The notes below the pieces were generated by a model that saw only the letters and a program-made list of their open reading frames with translations, searched no databases and was not told the DNA's origin. 59,084 bases of DNA, from positions 1-59,084 of the forward strand of contig JADFSR010000027.1 in the NCBI GenBank assembly GCA_022560615.1. Direction: 5' to 3'. A program made the translations under genes and the position numbers. Positions within the stretch are counted from its first letter, which is position 1, and every line of letters begins with the position of its first letter. This document shows, piece after piece, positions 32,398 through 42,800 of this stretch. The DNA is from Gemmatimonadota bacterium (GTDB lineage Bacteria > Gemmatimonadota > Gemmatimonadetes > Longimicrobiales > Gaopeijiaceae).

Positions 32398-34154
32398 AGC
32401 GGTGCCGTTCAAGCTGGCACCTGGCGAGCTGGCGGTTGCTGTGCGCGCTCGCGATGGCGGCTTGCCGGGGAGAAGAAGCCGTAGAGGAAGCCGTGCCGGG
32501 GTACTCGGAAGGCGCGTACCCTACGGTACCGGGCGCGGGCGCGAGCACCGAGCTGCGCTTCACCGAGGTCGCCGCGGAGTCGGGCATCGACTTCGTCCAC
32601 CAGAACGGTGCCTTCGGCGAGAAGTGGATGCCAGAGACGGTGGGCAGCGGGGCGGCGTTCTTCGACTACGATGGCGACGGTTTTCCCGACCTCTTGCTCG
32701 TTAACGGGACCTGGTGGCCGGGACACGAAGGAACGGGCCGCCGCCCGACGCAACGGCTCTACCGCAACCTGGGGGACGGCCACTTCGTGGATGTGACGAC
32801 GAGTGTCGGTCTCGACCTGTCGATCTACGGCATGGGTGTGACCGTTGCGGACTATGACGCCGACGGGGACGCGGACATCTACCTGACCGCTGTCGGCACC
32901 AACGTGCTGCTGCGGAACGACGGCGGGCGCTTCACCGATGTCACTGTGTCTGCCGGGGTCACGGGAAACGCGCCGGGTGCGCCGGCGGCGTGGTCTTCGG
33001 CATCGGCGTGGCTCGACTACGATCGGGACGGCTGGCTCGACCTGTTCGTTTGCAACTACGTGCGCTGGACAGCTGAGACGGATCTCTTTGCGACGATCGA
33101 CGGCACGACCAAGTCGTACGCGACCCCCCAGCAGTACCAGGGCGAGTCGTGCAGGCTGTACCGGAACGGCGGTGAGGGCACTTTCACGGACGTCACCGAG
33201 GCTGCCGGCGTATGGAACCCCGAAGGCAAGTCTCTCGGGGTGGCGGTAGTGGACTTCGATTCGGACGGGTGGCCCGACCTGGTCGTGGCGAACGACACGC
33301 AGCGCAACTTTCTCTACCACAACGAGGGAGACGGCTCCTTCACCGACATCGCCGTGCGTGCGGGCGTCGCGTTCGACGAGGCTGGTCGTGCACGCGCGGG
33401 CATGGGCGTCGCCGTGGCGGATCTCACCGGCGAAGGCCGGTGGTCGATCGCGATCGGCAACTTCGCGCACGAGCCGCTCGCGCTCTTCACACAGATCGCA
33501 GACAACCTCTTTCAGGACCGGGCTGGAGCCGCGGGTCTCACGCGCTCGACGCTCGGGCCGCTCACCTTCGGCGTCCTCTTCGCGGATTTCGACCTTGACG
33601 GTCATCCGGACCTGATGAGCGCGAACGGCCACATCGAACCGGGCGTGAACGCGGTGCAGGCGGACCAGACGTTCGAACAGGCGCCGCAGCTCTTCCTGGG
33701 GGACGGCACGGGCCGCTTCTCCGACGTGAGTGAGCTCGTCGGCGACGCGTTCACGACGCCCGTCGTCGGTCGGGGCCTCGCGACCGCGGACGTCGACGGA
33801 GACGGCGACCTCGACGTGCTGATCACGGTCAACGGAGGGGCGCCACGGCTATACCGAAACGACCTGAACCCCGAGTCGGCGACGTGGATCGGACTTCGGC
33901 TCGAAGGTGCTCATCCGAACCGAGACGCCTTGGGCGCGATGGTTCTCGTCTACACCGAGACCGGAGTCCAGCGGGAGTATGTGGGCGCGGGCTCGTCGTA
34001 CCTCTCCCAGTCGCTGCTGAACCCGCTTCGCTTCGGCTTGGGAGAGGCGGCTGCGGTAGACAGCATCGTCGTGTGGTGGCCACGGGGTGGGCGTACCGTC
34101 GAGGTCGGTCCCGTTCAGTCCGGTCAGACGATCACGATGCGAGAGCACCGATGA
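32394..34154 (+). CDS. CRTAC1-like VCBS + ASPIC/UnbV lipoprotein
   Basis: 586 residues. The signal has lipobox LAMAAC (Cys24). The mature protein begins FTEVAAESGIDFVHQNGAFG, the usual opening of CRTAC1/ASPIC proteins. Seven or so calcium-loop repeats follow (FDYDGDGFPDLLLVNG; VADYDADGDADIYLTAVG). An ASPIC/UnbV domain (about 495-580) ends it with YVGAGSSYLSQSLLNPLRFGLG and VVWWPRGG. The start overlaps the cytochrome stop, and the stop overlaps the next start, both as ATGA. Confidence 0.9.
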   Translation: MKRCRSSWHLASWRLLCALAMAACRGEEAVEEAVPGYSEGAYPTVPGAGASTELRFTEVAAESGIDFVHQNGAFGEKWMPETVGSGAAFFDYDGDGFPDLLLVNGTWWPGHEGTGRRPTQRLYRNLGDGHFVDVTTSVGLDLSIYGMGVTVADYDADGDADIYLTAVGTNVLLRNDGGRFTDVTVSAGVTGNAPGAPAAWSSASAWLDYDRDGWLDLFVCNYVRWTAETDLFATIDGTTKSYATPQQYQGESCRLYRNGGEGTFTDVTEAAGVWNPEGKSLGVAVVDFDSDGWPDLVVANDTQRNFLYHNEGDGSFTDIAVRAGVAFDEAGRARAGMGVAVADLTGEGRWSIAIGNFAHEPLALFTQIADNLFQDRAGAAGLTRSTLGPLTFGVLFADFDLDGHPDLMSANGHIEPGVNAVQADQTFEQAPQLFLGDGTGRFSDVSELVGDAFTTPVVGRGLATADVDGDGDLDVLITVNGGAPRLYRNDLNPESATWIGLRLEGAHPNRDALGAMVLVYTETGVQREYVGAGSSYLSQSLLNPLRFGLGEAAAVDSIVVWWPRGGRTVEVGPVQSGQTITMREHR

Positions 34155-37100
34155 CCTCTCGACGTACTCCGCGGCGTAGCCCTCTCACGACGACGCTCTT
34201 GTCACTGCTTTTCTCGGCGTGCGCCGATGCACCGCCTCCCGCCGATCCCGCCGAACTGCTCACGGTGCGAACCGTTGGCTTGGCGTACCTGGAGGAACAC
34301 CGCCTGGAAGAGGCCGAGGCGGAGTTCCTGCGACTCGTGGAGATGGCGCCGGAGGAGCCGCTCGGGTACGCCAACCTCGGACTAACGTATTTGAGACAGG
34401 GGCGCCTCACGGAAGCGGAGGCCGAGGTCCGGCGGGCGATCGAACTGCTGCCATCGGATTCCGACGTGCGATTGATCCTTGTCGAGATTCTCCGGGCGCA
34501 AGAGCGCGACGTGGAAGCGCGGTCCGAGCTCGAGGCGTCTCTGGTCACGGACTCCAGCCACGTGAAGACACTCTACGTCCTGGCGACGCTCGACGCGGAC
34601 TCGACGGGCCCCGGCCCCGCCGGCCGCCGCGCCGCTCAGCTCGAACGCGTGGTAGCACTGCAACCCGGTAACGTGGCCGCGCGCGTGGAGCTGGTCGATG
34701 CACACCTCGTATCGGGCGGGGCAGAGAGTGCGGCCATCCACTTGGAGCAGCTCCGTCAGCTCGTGCCCGAGATCCCGGTCGAGGGGCGGGACCTCTTCGA
34801 CGAAGCGACGCTCGCGGCGCAGCGCGGCGACGCGGCGGGCGCGCGGAATGCGGCGCTCGCCTTCCACAACGTGATGCGTACGACGCCGATCTATCAGCAG
34901 GGTTTGCTCGCGCTACGCGGGCCGGGCGGCGTCCTGCTCGGGTTCCCCGTGGTCACGTTCAGTGAGACGCTCGGTGCTGGGGTACGGGACCCGGAGACCG
35001 TGCTTGCCGCGCTCCGCTTCACCGACGTGACGGAGACGGTGGGCTTGCCCAGAGGAGGGACGGGCGGCGGCGCGTTGGCGGTGGCGGACTACGACGGTGA
35101 CAACGACCGGGACATCTTCTCCGGCGGCGTCTTGTGGCGGAACGATCCCACGGGCTTCGTCGACGTCTCCGCGGAGGCGGGCGTGACCGGGCCCGCGCCG
35201 GACCATGCGCTCTTCGGCGACTACGACAACGACGGCGCGCTCGACCTGTTTCTGTCGCGAGGCGAGGTGGGCGTCCTGTATCGGAACATCGGCGACGGCA
35301 CGTTCGAAGATGTCTCGGCGGAGCTCGAGGTGTCGCTAGCGGGCGGGGCGCCGCTCTTCATCGACTTCGATCAGGACGGGGATCTCGACTTGCTCGTTGC
35401 CGGCAGCGAAGGGACCGGCATGTACCGCAACAACCTCGACGGCACCTTCACCGACGTAAGCGCCCGGGCCGGGACCGCGGCCGCGGTCGGGGGCGCCGAA
35501 GCTGCGGCTGCGTTCGGGGACTTCGACGACGACGACGACCTGGACCTGATCATCTCGGGTGCGTCCTCGACCCGCTTCTACGACAACCAGAGGTCGGGGG
35601 TCTTCGTGGACGTGACTGAGGAGCGCGGTATCACGCCGGGTGGTGCCGGCGTGGTGAGCGTCGGCGACTACAACAACGACGGTTTCCTCGATCTGCTCAC
35701 GGCGGTGCGCGGTGGTCGGGGGCTCACGCTGCAGCTCAACGACGGACACGGTGCGTTCCAGGTAGACGAGCGCCCGGCCGCGCTGCTCGAAGGTGCGGCT
35801 ACGCTCATCGTCCACGACGCGGCGTTCGTGGACTTCGACAACGACGGTTGGCTCGACGTCGTGCTGGTGGGTGAGTCCGGGGACGGAGGAGCAGGGATAG
35901 TACGGCTCTTCCGCAGCTCTGGGCCCGGTCGGTTCGACGACGTCTCCGACATCGTGCAGGCCGAGCTGCCTCCGCTCCGCCGGCTCGCGTTCGCCGACTT
36001 CGGAGACGACGGGGATCTCGACCTGTTCGTATCGGCTGTCGATGGATCCGCCCACCTCATTCGCAACGACGGCGGCGATGGGAACCGGTATCTGAAGATG
36101 CGGCTCGTCGGCCTGTCGACCGGGAGCGGCAAGAACAACTACTTCGGGATCGGCGCGAAGGTGGAGGTGCGCGCGGGCGGGCTGTACCAGACGCTGGTCG
36201 TGACCGGGCCCGAGATCCACATCGGTCTGGGCCAGCACGCCCGAGCCGACGTGGTGCGTGTCCGCTGGACCAACGGGGTCCCGCAGAACCTCTTCTATCC
36301 GAACGCGAACCAGTCGGTCGTGGAGGAGCAGATCCTCAAGGGCTCGTGTCCCTTCCTGTACACCTGGAACGGTGAGCGCTTCGAGTTCGTGACCGACCTC
36401 ATGTGGAAGAGCGCGCTCGGCATGCCCATGGGTCTCATGGCGCAGGGCGAAACGGCCTACGCGCCGCCGATGGCGTCTCAGGGCTTCGTAAGGATTCCCG
36501 GGCACGCTCTGCGGCCGCAGGACGGCGTGTACGAGCTCCGGATAACAGGTGAGCTGTGGGAGGTCTTCTACATTGACGAGGTCGAGCTCGTGGTCGTGGA
36601 CCACCCGGATTCGGTAGACGTCTTTGTGGACGAGCGCTTCGTCTTTCCAGAGCCGAATCTGCCGCTAGTGCTGCACCAGGTAGCGGAGCAACGAGCGCCC
36701 CTTTCGGCGGTCGACGGGCGTGGGATCGACGTGTTGCCCCGGCTGCTGCATGCGGACGACTGGTACGTGGACGAACTGATGCCGGATCGGTACCAGGGCC
36801 TGAGCGCGCTGCACGATCTCGTGCTCGACCTCGGAGCCTTCCCTCAGAACGCGTCGGTCGAACTGTACATGCGCGGTTGGATCTTCCCGACGGATGCGAG
36901 CATCAACGTCGCGCTGACGCAGTCCGAGACGCTTGAAACGATCATGCCGTACCTCGAGGTCGTCGGCGCTTCCGGTGCATGGGTGACCGCGGTCGAGGCG
37001 TTGAGCTTTCCGGCCGGCAAGAACAAGCTCGTCATCCAAGATTTGACTGGCGCCTTCCCGACGGAAGACCATCGCGTGCGCATCCGAACGAACATGAACA

Positions 37101-37648
37101 TCTACTGGGACCACGCGTTCTTCACCGTCGGTGAGACTGTGGCTCCCGTCAAGCGCACGACCCTGCAGCCCTTCGCCGCGGACTTCCACTTCCGCGGCTT
37201 TTCCAAGCTGTACCGGAAGGGTGGGCGCTTCGGCCCGCACTGGTTCGACTACGAGAGCCTTTCCACCGAGTCGCCGTGGCGGCCGATCATGGGCAGGTAC
37301 ACCCGGTACGGCGACGTGCTCGAGCTCGTCCGTGAGTCGGACGATATCTATCCGATCATGGGTCCGGGCGACGAGATCACGTTCCGGTTCGACGCCGCGG
37401 AAGCTCCTCCGCTCCCGGAGGGATGGACTCGGGATTTCATGATCTACACGGACGGATGGGTGAAGGACGCCGATCTGAATACTGCGGAGGGATGGAGGGT
37501 CGAGCCGCTCCCGTTCCACGCGATGTCCGAGTATCCGTACGGTCCGAACGAGGCATACCCGCGTCCCGACATCGTGCAGCGGTATCATACGCGAGCGCCG
37601 ACTCCCGCGGCGGTCTTGGGTGGTGGGGCGGCGCCGGACGTGAGATGA
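34151..37648 (+). CDS. TPR-VCBS lipoprotein with a large unrecognised C-terminal domain
   Basis: 1,165 residues from ATG 34151 (ATGA overlap with the previous stop). Lipobox LLFSAC (Cys24). Residues about 30-250 are TPR helices (LEEAEAEFLRLVEMAPEE; LTEAEAEVRRAIELLPSD). Residues 295-690 are FG-GAP repeats and an ASPIC-like segment with GIGAKVEVRAGG. From about residue 730 (KGSCPFLYTWNGERFEFV) to the end lies a 430-residue region rich in aromatic and Asp residues (YIDEVELVVVDHPDSVDVFV; LYMRGWIFPTDASINVA; MNIYWDHAFFTVG). I do not assign it to a family. It resembles a carbohydrate-binding or beta-sandwich module by composition only. Confidence 0.85.
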   Translation: MTSRRTPRRSPLTTTLLSLLFSACADAPPPADPAELLTVRTVGLAYLEEHRLEEAEAEFLRLVEMAPEEPLGYANLGLTYLRQGRLTEAEAEVRRAIELLPSDSDVRLILVEILRAQERDVEARSELEASLVTDSSHVKTLYVLATLDADSTGPGPAGRRAAQLERVVALQPGNVAARVELVDAHLVSGGAESAAIHLEQLRQLVPEIPVEGRDLFDEATLAAQRGDAAGARNAALAFHNVMRTTPIYQQGLLALRGPGGVLLGFPVVTFSETLGAGVRDPETVLAALRFTDVTETVGLPRGGTGGGALAVADYDGDNDRDIFSGGVLWRNDPTGFVDVSAEAGVTGPAPDHALFGDYDNDGALDLFLSRGEVGVLYRNIGDGTFEDVSAELEVSLAGGAPLFIDFDQDGDLDLLVAGSEGTGMYRNNLDGTFTDVSARAGTAAAVGGAEAAAAFGDFDDDDDLDLIISGASSTRFYDNQRSGVFVDVTEERGITPGGAGVVSVGDYNNDGFLDLLTAVRGGRGLTLQLNDGHGAFQVDERPAALLEGAATLIVHDAAFVDFDNDGWLDVVLVGESGDGGAGIVRLFRSSGPGRFDDVSDIVQAELPPLRRLAFADFGDDGDLDLFVSAVDGSAHLIRNDGGDGNRYLKMRLVGLSTGSGKNNYFGIGAKVEVRAGGLYQTLVVTGPEIHIGLGQHARADVVRVRWTNGVPQNLFYPNANQSVVEEQILKGSCPFLYTWNGERFEFVTDLMWKSALGMPMGLMAQGETAYAPPMASQGFVRIPGHALRPQDGVYELRITGELWEVFYIDEVELVVVDHPDSVDVFVDERFVFPEPNLPLVLHQVAEQRAPLSAVDGRGIDVLPRLLHADDWYVDELMPDRYQGLSALHDLVLDLGAFPQNASVELYMRGWIFPTDASINVALTQSETLETIMPYLEVVGASGAWVTAVEALSFPAGKNKLVIQDLTGAFPTEDHRVRIRTNMNIYWDHAFFTVGETVAPVKRTTLQPFAADFHFRGFSKLYRKGGRFGPHWFDYESLSTESPWRPIMGRYTRYGDVLELVRESDDIYPIMGPGDEITFRFDAAEAPPLPEGWTRDFMIYTDGWVKDADLNTAEGWRVEPLPFHAMSEYPYGPNEAYPRPDIVQRYHTRAPTPAAVLGGGAAPDVR

Positions 37649-39819
37649 CCGCCGCTTCGGCGGAGTCGCGCCCGCTCTTCCTTCTGGTGGCCTCACTCGG
37701 CGGTCTCGCCGGGTGCGGCTCGGACGAGGGCCCCACGTGGTCGGGCGGCGTAGGCGCGATCTTCCATGAGGAGTGTTCCTCGTGCCACCGGCCCGAAGGT
37801 CCAGCTCCGTTCTCACTTCTGGAGTATCAGGGCGCAGCCGAGCGTGTAGACCGTATCACGACGGCCGTTTCCGAGGGAAGGATGCCCCCGTGGCTACCGT
37901 CTCCGGACGGTCCGGGCATGGCCGGGGAACGTCTGCTCGATCCCGCGCAGATCGAGATGATTCTGGCGTGGGCGTATGCCGGAGCGCCGGAGGGCGACGC
38001 GTCCAGTGCTCCGACGCCCCCGGAATGGTCCGACGGGTGGTCGTTGGGTGAGCCGGACCTGGTGGTGCAGACGGAGGACGGCTTCCCGGTCCCGGCGGAG
38101 GGCGACGAGATGTTCCGGAACATGGTGCTCTCTCCGCCGCTCGATCGTCCTCGGTGGGTGCGCGCCGTCGAGCTGCGTCCTGGGCATCAGAAGGTTGTGC
38201 ACCACGCGACGGTGCGCGTCGACCCGACGTCGTCATCGCGCTTGGCGGATGCCGGGGATTCGCTGCCGGGCTTCGACGACATGTTCTCGCGGAGCGAGGC
38301 GAGCACGCCGGGTGGATTCTTCCTAGGGTGGACTCCGGGGCGCATCGCCGCCCCGTACCCGCAGGGTATGGCTTGGCGGCTCGCGCCCGGTGTCGACTTT
38401 GTGGTCCAGCTCCATCTGCGTCCGACCGGCGAGCCTGTGGAGGCGACAGTCGCGCTCGGGCTCTACTTCACGGACGAGCCGCCGGCACAGATTCCGCTCA
38501 TCATACGACTCGGTGGCCAGACCATGGAGATCCCGCCGGGGGTCTCCGACTACGAAGTCGTCGACGAATTCCGACTCCCGGTCGCGGTGACCGCGCTCGG
38601 CGTCTACCCGCACGCTCACTACCTGGGCAAGAGCATGAACGCCTGGGCGGAGACGCCCGCGGGCGACTCGATTCCTCTGCTCGACATCCCCCGCTGGGAC
38701 TTCAACTGGCAGGACGCGTACGAGTACGCTGATGGGATTCCCATTCCGGCCGGCAGCACGCTTCGTATCAGCTTCGTGTACGACAACTCGGCGGAGAACC
38801 CGCTGAACCCATTCGATCCGCCGCGCTGGACCAGCTATGGGCCCGCGTCCGCGGACGAAATGGCCGAGCTCTGGTTGCAGGTCCTGCCCGAGTCCACGAG
38901 GGATGGCGCCGCGCTCACGGAGGCGGTGGCAGTGAAAACCCTCGCGGATCGGCTCATGGGATGGCGGCACTTGCTCGTGATGGACCCGGACGACCCGGAG
39001 GTCAACTTTTCGCTCGGTAGCCACGCGCAGGCCAGGGGGCGACACGACGAGGCACTGGAGGCGTACCGACGGGCGCTTGCGGCGAGACCAGACTATGCTC
39101 AGGTGCATCACAATCTGGGTCTCATCCAGGAGGAACGAGGCGACACCGCAGCCGCCGGACGCTCCTACGAGCGTGCGGTCGAGGCACTGCCGGCGTACCC
39201 GGCAGCGTGGAACAGCCTCGGTCGGCTCCGCGCGCTGCGTGGGGACCTCGAGGAAGCACTCATCGCATTCGATCGAGCGGTGCGCATAGACTCGAGCTTC
39301 GTGGAAGCGCAGAACAATCTCGGCAGCGTGTTGCGCGATCTCGGGCGCCACGAGGAGGCGGAGGGGCGGTACCGTACGGCGGTCGCGCTCGATGCGGACT
39401 TCGCGCCGGCCCGCTTCAATCACGCGTTGGCCTTGGTGACATTGGGGCAAGGTGAGGAGGCGCTGCTCGAGCTGAACCGGGGTCTCGCGCTCGATCCGAG
39501 CAACGTACAAGGGTCCCTGGCGGTCGCGTGGGCGTTGGCGACCGAACCGGACGACTCGGCCCGAAGGCCCGATCTCGCAGCGGACCTCGCCGCGCAGATC
39601 CGTGACATCGTCGGACCGCACCCGTCGGTGCTCGACGTGCAGGCGGCGGTCTTCGCGCACGGTGGGCGCTTTCTCGACGCCGTTCGATTGATCGAACTGG
39701 CGGTCTCGGAGGCGGAGCGCCGAGGGGAGACGTCGCTGATCCCCGATCTGTCCGCGCGGCTTGAGCTGTACCGGTCGGGCCGGCCCTACGTTCGCGGCCG
39801 CGAGGACGGCAAGCCCTAG
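37645..39819 (+). CDS. Haem c + copper type II monooxygenase (PHM-like) + TPR lipoprotein
   Basis: 724 residues from ATG 37645 (ATGA overlap upstream). Lipobox GLAGC gives Cys24. A single haem motif CSSCH (44-48) is followed by a helical region with the methionine-rich RMPPW. Residues about 130-430 match the two-domain copper type II ascorbate-dependent monooxygenase fold. All six copper ligands of peptidylglycine monooxygenase have counterparts: CuA His186, His187 (VVHHA) and His257 (QLHLRP); CuB His323, His325 (YPHAHYLGK) and Met406 (ADEMAELW). The last 270 residues are at least six TPRs. It should be an exported mono-oxygenase receiving electrons through its own haem; the substrate is unknown. 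Its stop overlaps the convergent gene's stop within CTAG. Confidence 0.88.
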   Translation: MTAASAESRPLFLLVASLGGLAGCGSDEGPTWSGGVGAIFHEECSSCHRPEGPAPFSLLEYQGAAERVDRITTAVSEGRMPPWLPSPDGPGMAGERLLDPAQIEMILAWAYAGAPEGDASSAPTPPEWSDGWSLGEPDLVVQTEDGFPVPAEGDEMFRNMVLSPPLDRPRWVRAVELRPGHQKVVHHATVRVDPTSSSRLADAGDSLPGFDDMFSRSEASTPGGFFLGWTPGRIAAPYPQGMAWRLAPGVDFVVQLHLRPTGEPVEATVALGLYFTDEPPAQIPLIIRLGGQTMEIPPGVSDYEVVDEFRLPVAVTALGVYPHAHYLGKSMNAWAETPAGDSIPLLDIPRWDFNWQDAYEYADGIPIPAGSTLRISFVYDNSAENPLNPFDPPRWTSYGPASADEMAELWLQVLPESTRDGAALTEAVAVKTLADRLMGWRHLLVMDPDDPEVNFSLGSHAQARGRHDEALEAYRRALAARPDYAQVHHNLGLIQEERGDTAAAGRSYERAVEALPAYPAAWNSLGRLRALRGDLEEALIAFDRAVRIDSSFVEAQNNLGSVLRDLGRHEEAEGRYRTAVALDADFAPARFNHALALVTLGQGEEALLELNRGLALDPSNVQGSLAVAWALATEPDDSARRPDLAADLAAQIRDIVGPHPSVLDVQAAVFAHGGRFLDAVRLIELAVSEAERRGETSLIPDLSARLELYRSGRPYVRGREDGKP

Positions 39820-42800
39820 CGGCTCCCACGGGTGACCGTGACGTCAAGTTGGTCGGGGCCGAGGTCGACCCGCTGCACCACCCCGTCAGGCCACCTCACT
39901 TCGATACCTTGTGGCTCCGCTCGCAGCCCGAGCACCGCCACCGGATCGTCGACGGACCAATAGCCCGAGCCGAGCCTCAACTCCCGGGCGGGGCCCATTC
40001 CGTCCTCGTACACCACGCGCACGGTCGCCCCGATGCCGTGCGGATTGGCCGCCGTACCCAGCAGCCTGACCCGGACTCCGCGTTTGGCTAGCCGGTTATG
40101 AAGCAGCACGGTCGGCCCGTTGTTTTGCCCGATCACGAGATCGATGCGCCCGTCGCGGTCGTAGTCCGCGACCGCGGCTCCCCTTTGATCCCCCCGGATG
40201 CTCAGACCCGACCGCGAGGCGGCCTGGGGCGCGAGATCGCCCGACCCGTCACCGAGCAGCAGAAGACCCCGCCCGGCGTCGAAGCGTTCGGCCCCGAGCG
40301 GGTTGGGAAAGAAGTTCTGCGTGAGCAGGAGATCCTCGTGCCCATCCCCGTCGAAGTCGGCGACTGAGGCGTGGAACGCGGGCGCGCGTTGGGCGGCGGC
40401 GGGCAGGACGCGCGGCTCGAAGTGGTCACCACGGTTCAGGAAGACCATGTGGTCGAGCGTGGTGATCTGCGACACTTGTGCGCCAGCCACCGTGGGCCCG
40501 AGCACCTCGGCGATGGAGGCGTCGGCGTACGCGCCGTAGGTGGTGGTCGTCTGGAGACGGACGTACGGCAGTCCACGTGACAGGCGCCGGAGGCCGGTGA
40601 GCGGCGCCACGTTCCCGATCCGGTCGTCACGCGCGGCCAGAAGGAAGTCGAGCGTGCCGTTCCGGTCGAAGTCACCCCAGTAGCCGAGCAACGGGCGGTC
40701 CGCACTGGCGTAGAGACCGATGTTGCGGCCCCACGATGTTAGCACCAGGTCCATGCGGCCGTCGCCGTCGAGGTCTCCGGCGGTGACGCCGTTCCACCAG
40801 CTCAGATACGGGGAGAGGCCCCACGACCGCGTACTCTCCAGGAAGCGGCCACCTTCGTTGATGAAGAGGCGAGGAGGACCCCAGTCCGTGGCGATCACCA
40901 GATCCGGGTCCGCGTCACCGTCCACGTCCGTGAACGTCGCCCCGGAAACGAGGCCGATGCTCTCGAAGGGAGCCGACGCCACGGAGTCGTAGACCAGGCT
41001 GCCATCCTGGGCGCGCAGGAAGAGCCGAGACGTCGGTGGCAGCGGGTACGCAGCGGCATACACGCGGCCGCCCATAAAGACGTCGAGGTCGCCGTCTCCG
41101 TCCACGTCTGCCGATGCGAGCGCGCCGGTAGACGAGCCGTCCGAAGAGAGCGCGGGCACGGGAGTGCCCGCGCCGCTGGGCCCGAGCCAGATCGAAACCG
41201 CCGCCGGGACTTCGACCGCGGCGTTCGGTGACGGGGCCTCGTAGTTGGCAATACCGGCCAACAGGGAACGGCCATCCGGCTCGGGAAGCAGGGTCGTGAC
41301 GTCGTAATCGTACGCGGCTCCCGTACCCGCGCGTACAAGAGTCCCGTCCCGGTTCTCGAAGTAGGCGACCGCGCCGCCCGCACCCGCGCCGACCACCAGA
41401 TCCGCGTCGCCGTCGCCGTCGCTGTCCATCCAGGTGATCCCAGGGCCGAGCCGGCTCAGGTCACGGGGGAGCAGGGGCTGAGCGGCGGACGCGTCGAAGG
41501 GCCGATCGACGTGCGTGTGCGCGAGGACCTCACGAAGGTCTTCGAAGAGCGGGCCCTCGCCGGTGCCGATCGACCGCGTGACCGCGGCACCTGAAGCGTC
41601 GTTCGGTACCTCGGTGATCTCGTACAGCCGGTTCGGTTCGGCCGCCACCACGGTCCGACGACCCGACGGCCAGGTGACCTCGATCGTGAGCGAAGAGGCA
41701 GAGCCCGTGGCGAAGCTCTGCAGTCCGTCCGAGTGCGATAGGTACAGCCCGCCGGCGCCTACCTCCCGTAGTTGATCAACGGGGCCGCCGGAAACCATGA
41801 TCTTCGCGCCGACCGCCCCCGTGTTGGGTGCCGCGCCCACGAGCCTCACGGCGAGTCTGGCTGCCTCGGAGTCATTGCGCAGCACGAGCGCAGGATCACC
41901 CAGACGGTTGATCACGACGTCGAGGTCCCCGTCCCCGTCGAGGTCCGCTGTCGCGAGGCCGTGCGAGATGTCTGCGCCTACGTCCAAGCCCCAAGCGCCT
42001 TCCACGGGCTCGAACGTTCCGTCCCCGAGGTTTCGGAACGCCCGGTTGGGTAGTCTGAGCGGAGGGAAGAGGTTGATCACCTCGGGCCACTCGGCGCCGG
42101 CGACCGCCTGGCCCCGCCGCAGACGGTCTCCCGTGTCGCCGTCGAGTGCATCCCATAGATGGCCCGTCGTGATCAGCAAGTCCTGATGACCATCGAGGTC
42201 CACATCCACGAACTCGGTGCCCCAGGACCACCCGGAGGCGTGCAGACCGGCCTGCTGCGCCGTCTCCACCCAGACGCCGTCGTCGCTCCCGAGCAGGAGC
42301 GTGTTCCGGTTCACTTGCATGGTGGAATCGACCGTGCCTGGCGGGGGCCGGCGTTCCGTCAGCGTAGAGACCTGGGTCTTTCGGAGCCGGGTGGAGTACG
42401 GGAGCATGTCCGCTACGAAGATGTCGGTGATGCCGTCGGCGTCGACGTCCGCGAACGCCACCGACATCGAGGCGTGGCTCGTCTTACGCAGCTCCCTCGC
42501 ACCGGTCAGCCGGAAGGTTCCGTCCCCCTCATTGATCCACAGCTGGTCCGGGCTCTCGAAGTCGTTCGCGACGTAGAGGTCGGGTGCACCGTCGCCATTG
42601 AGGTCGTGGAAGCGTGCGGCGAGGCCCCACTCCTGAGGCTCGATCTCGAGAGGCTTGCCGCGATGGTCGAGGAAGCGGGGCCCGGAGACCGACTCTCGCG
42701 TGAAGACCCCGATGCCGTTGTTCAGGTAGAGGTCGTCGGCCTGGCCGAACTCCCAAGTCATCACGGCCTCGCGCCCCTCGACGACACGGTAGTACTCCCT

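Noticed and set aside
30283-32412. A 709-codon minus-strand frame antisense to the pentaheme cytochrome
   Set aside because: The plus strand has five CxxCH motifs, membrane helices and TPRs; the antisense product has none of these.
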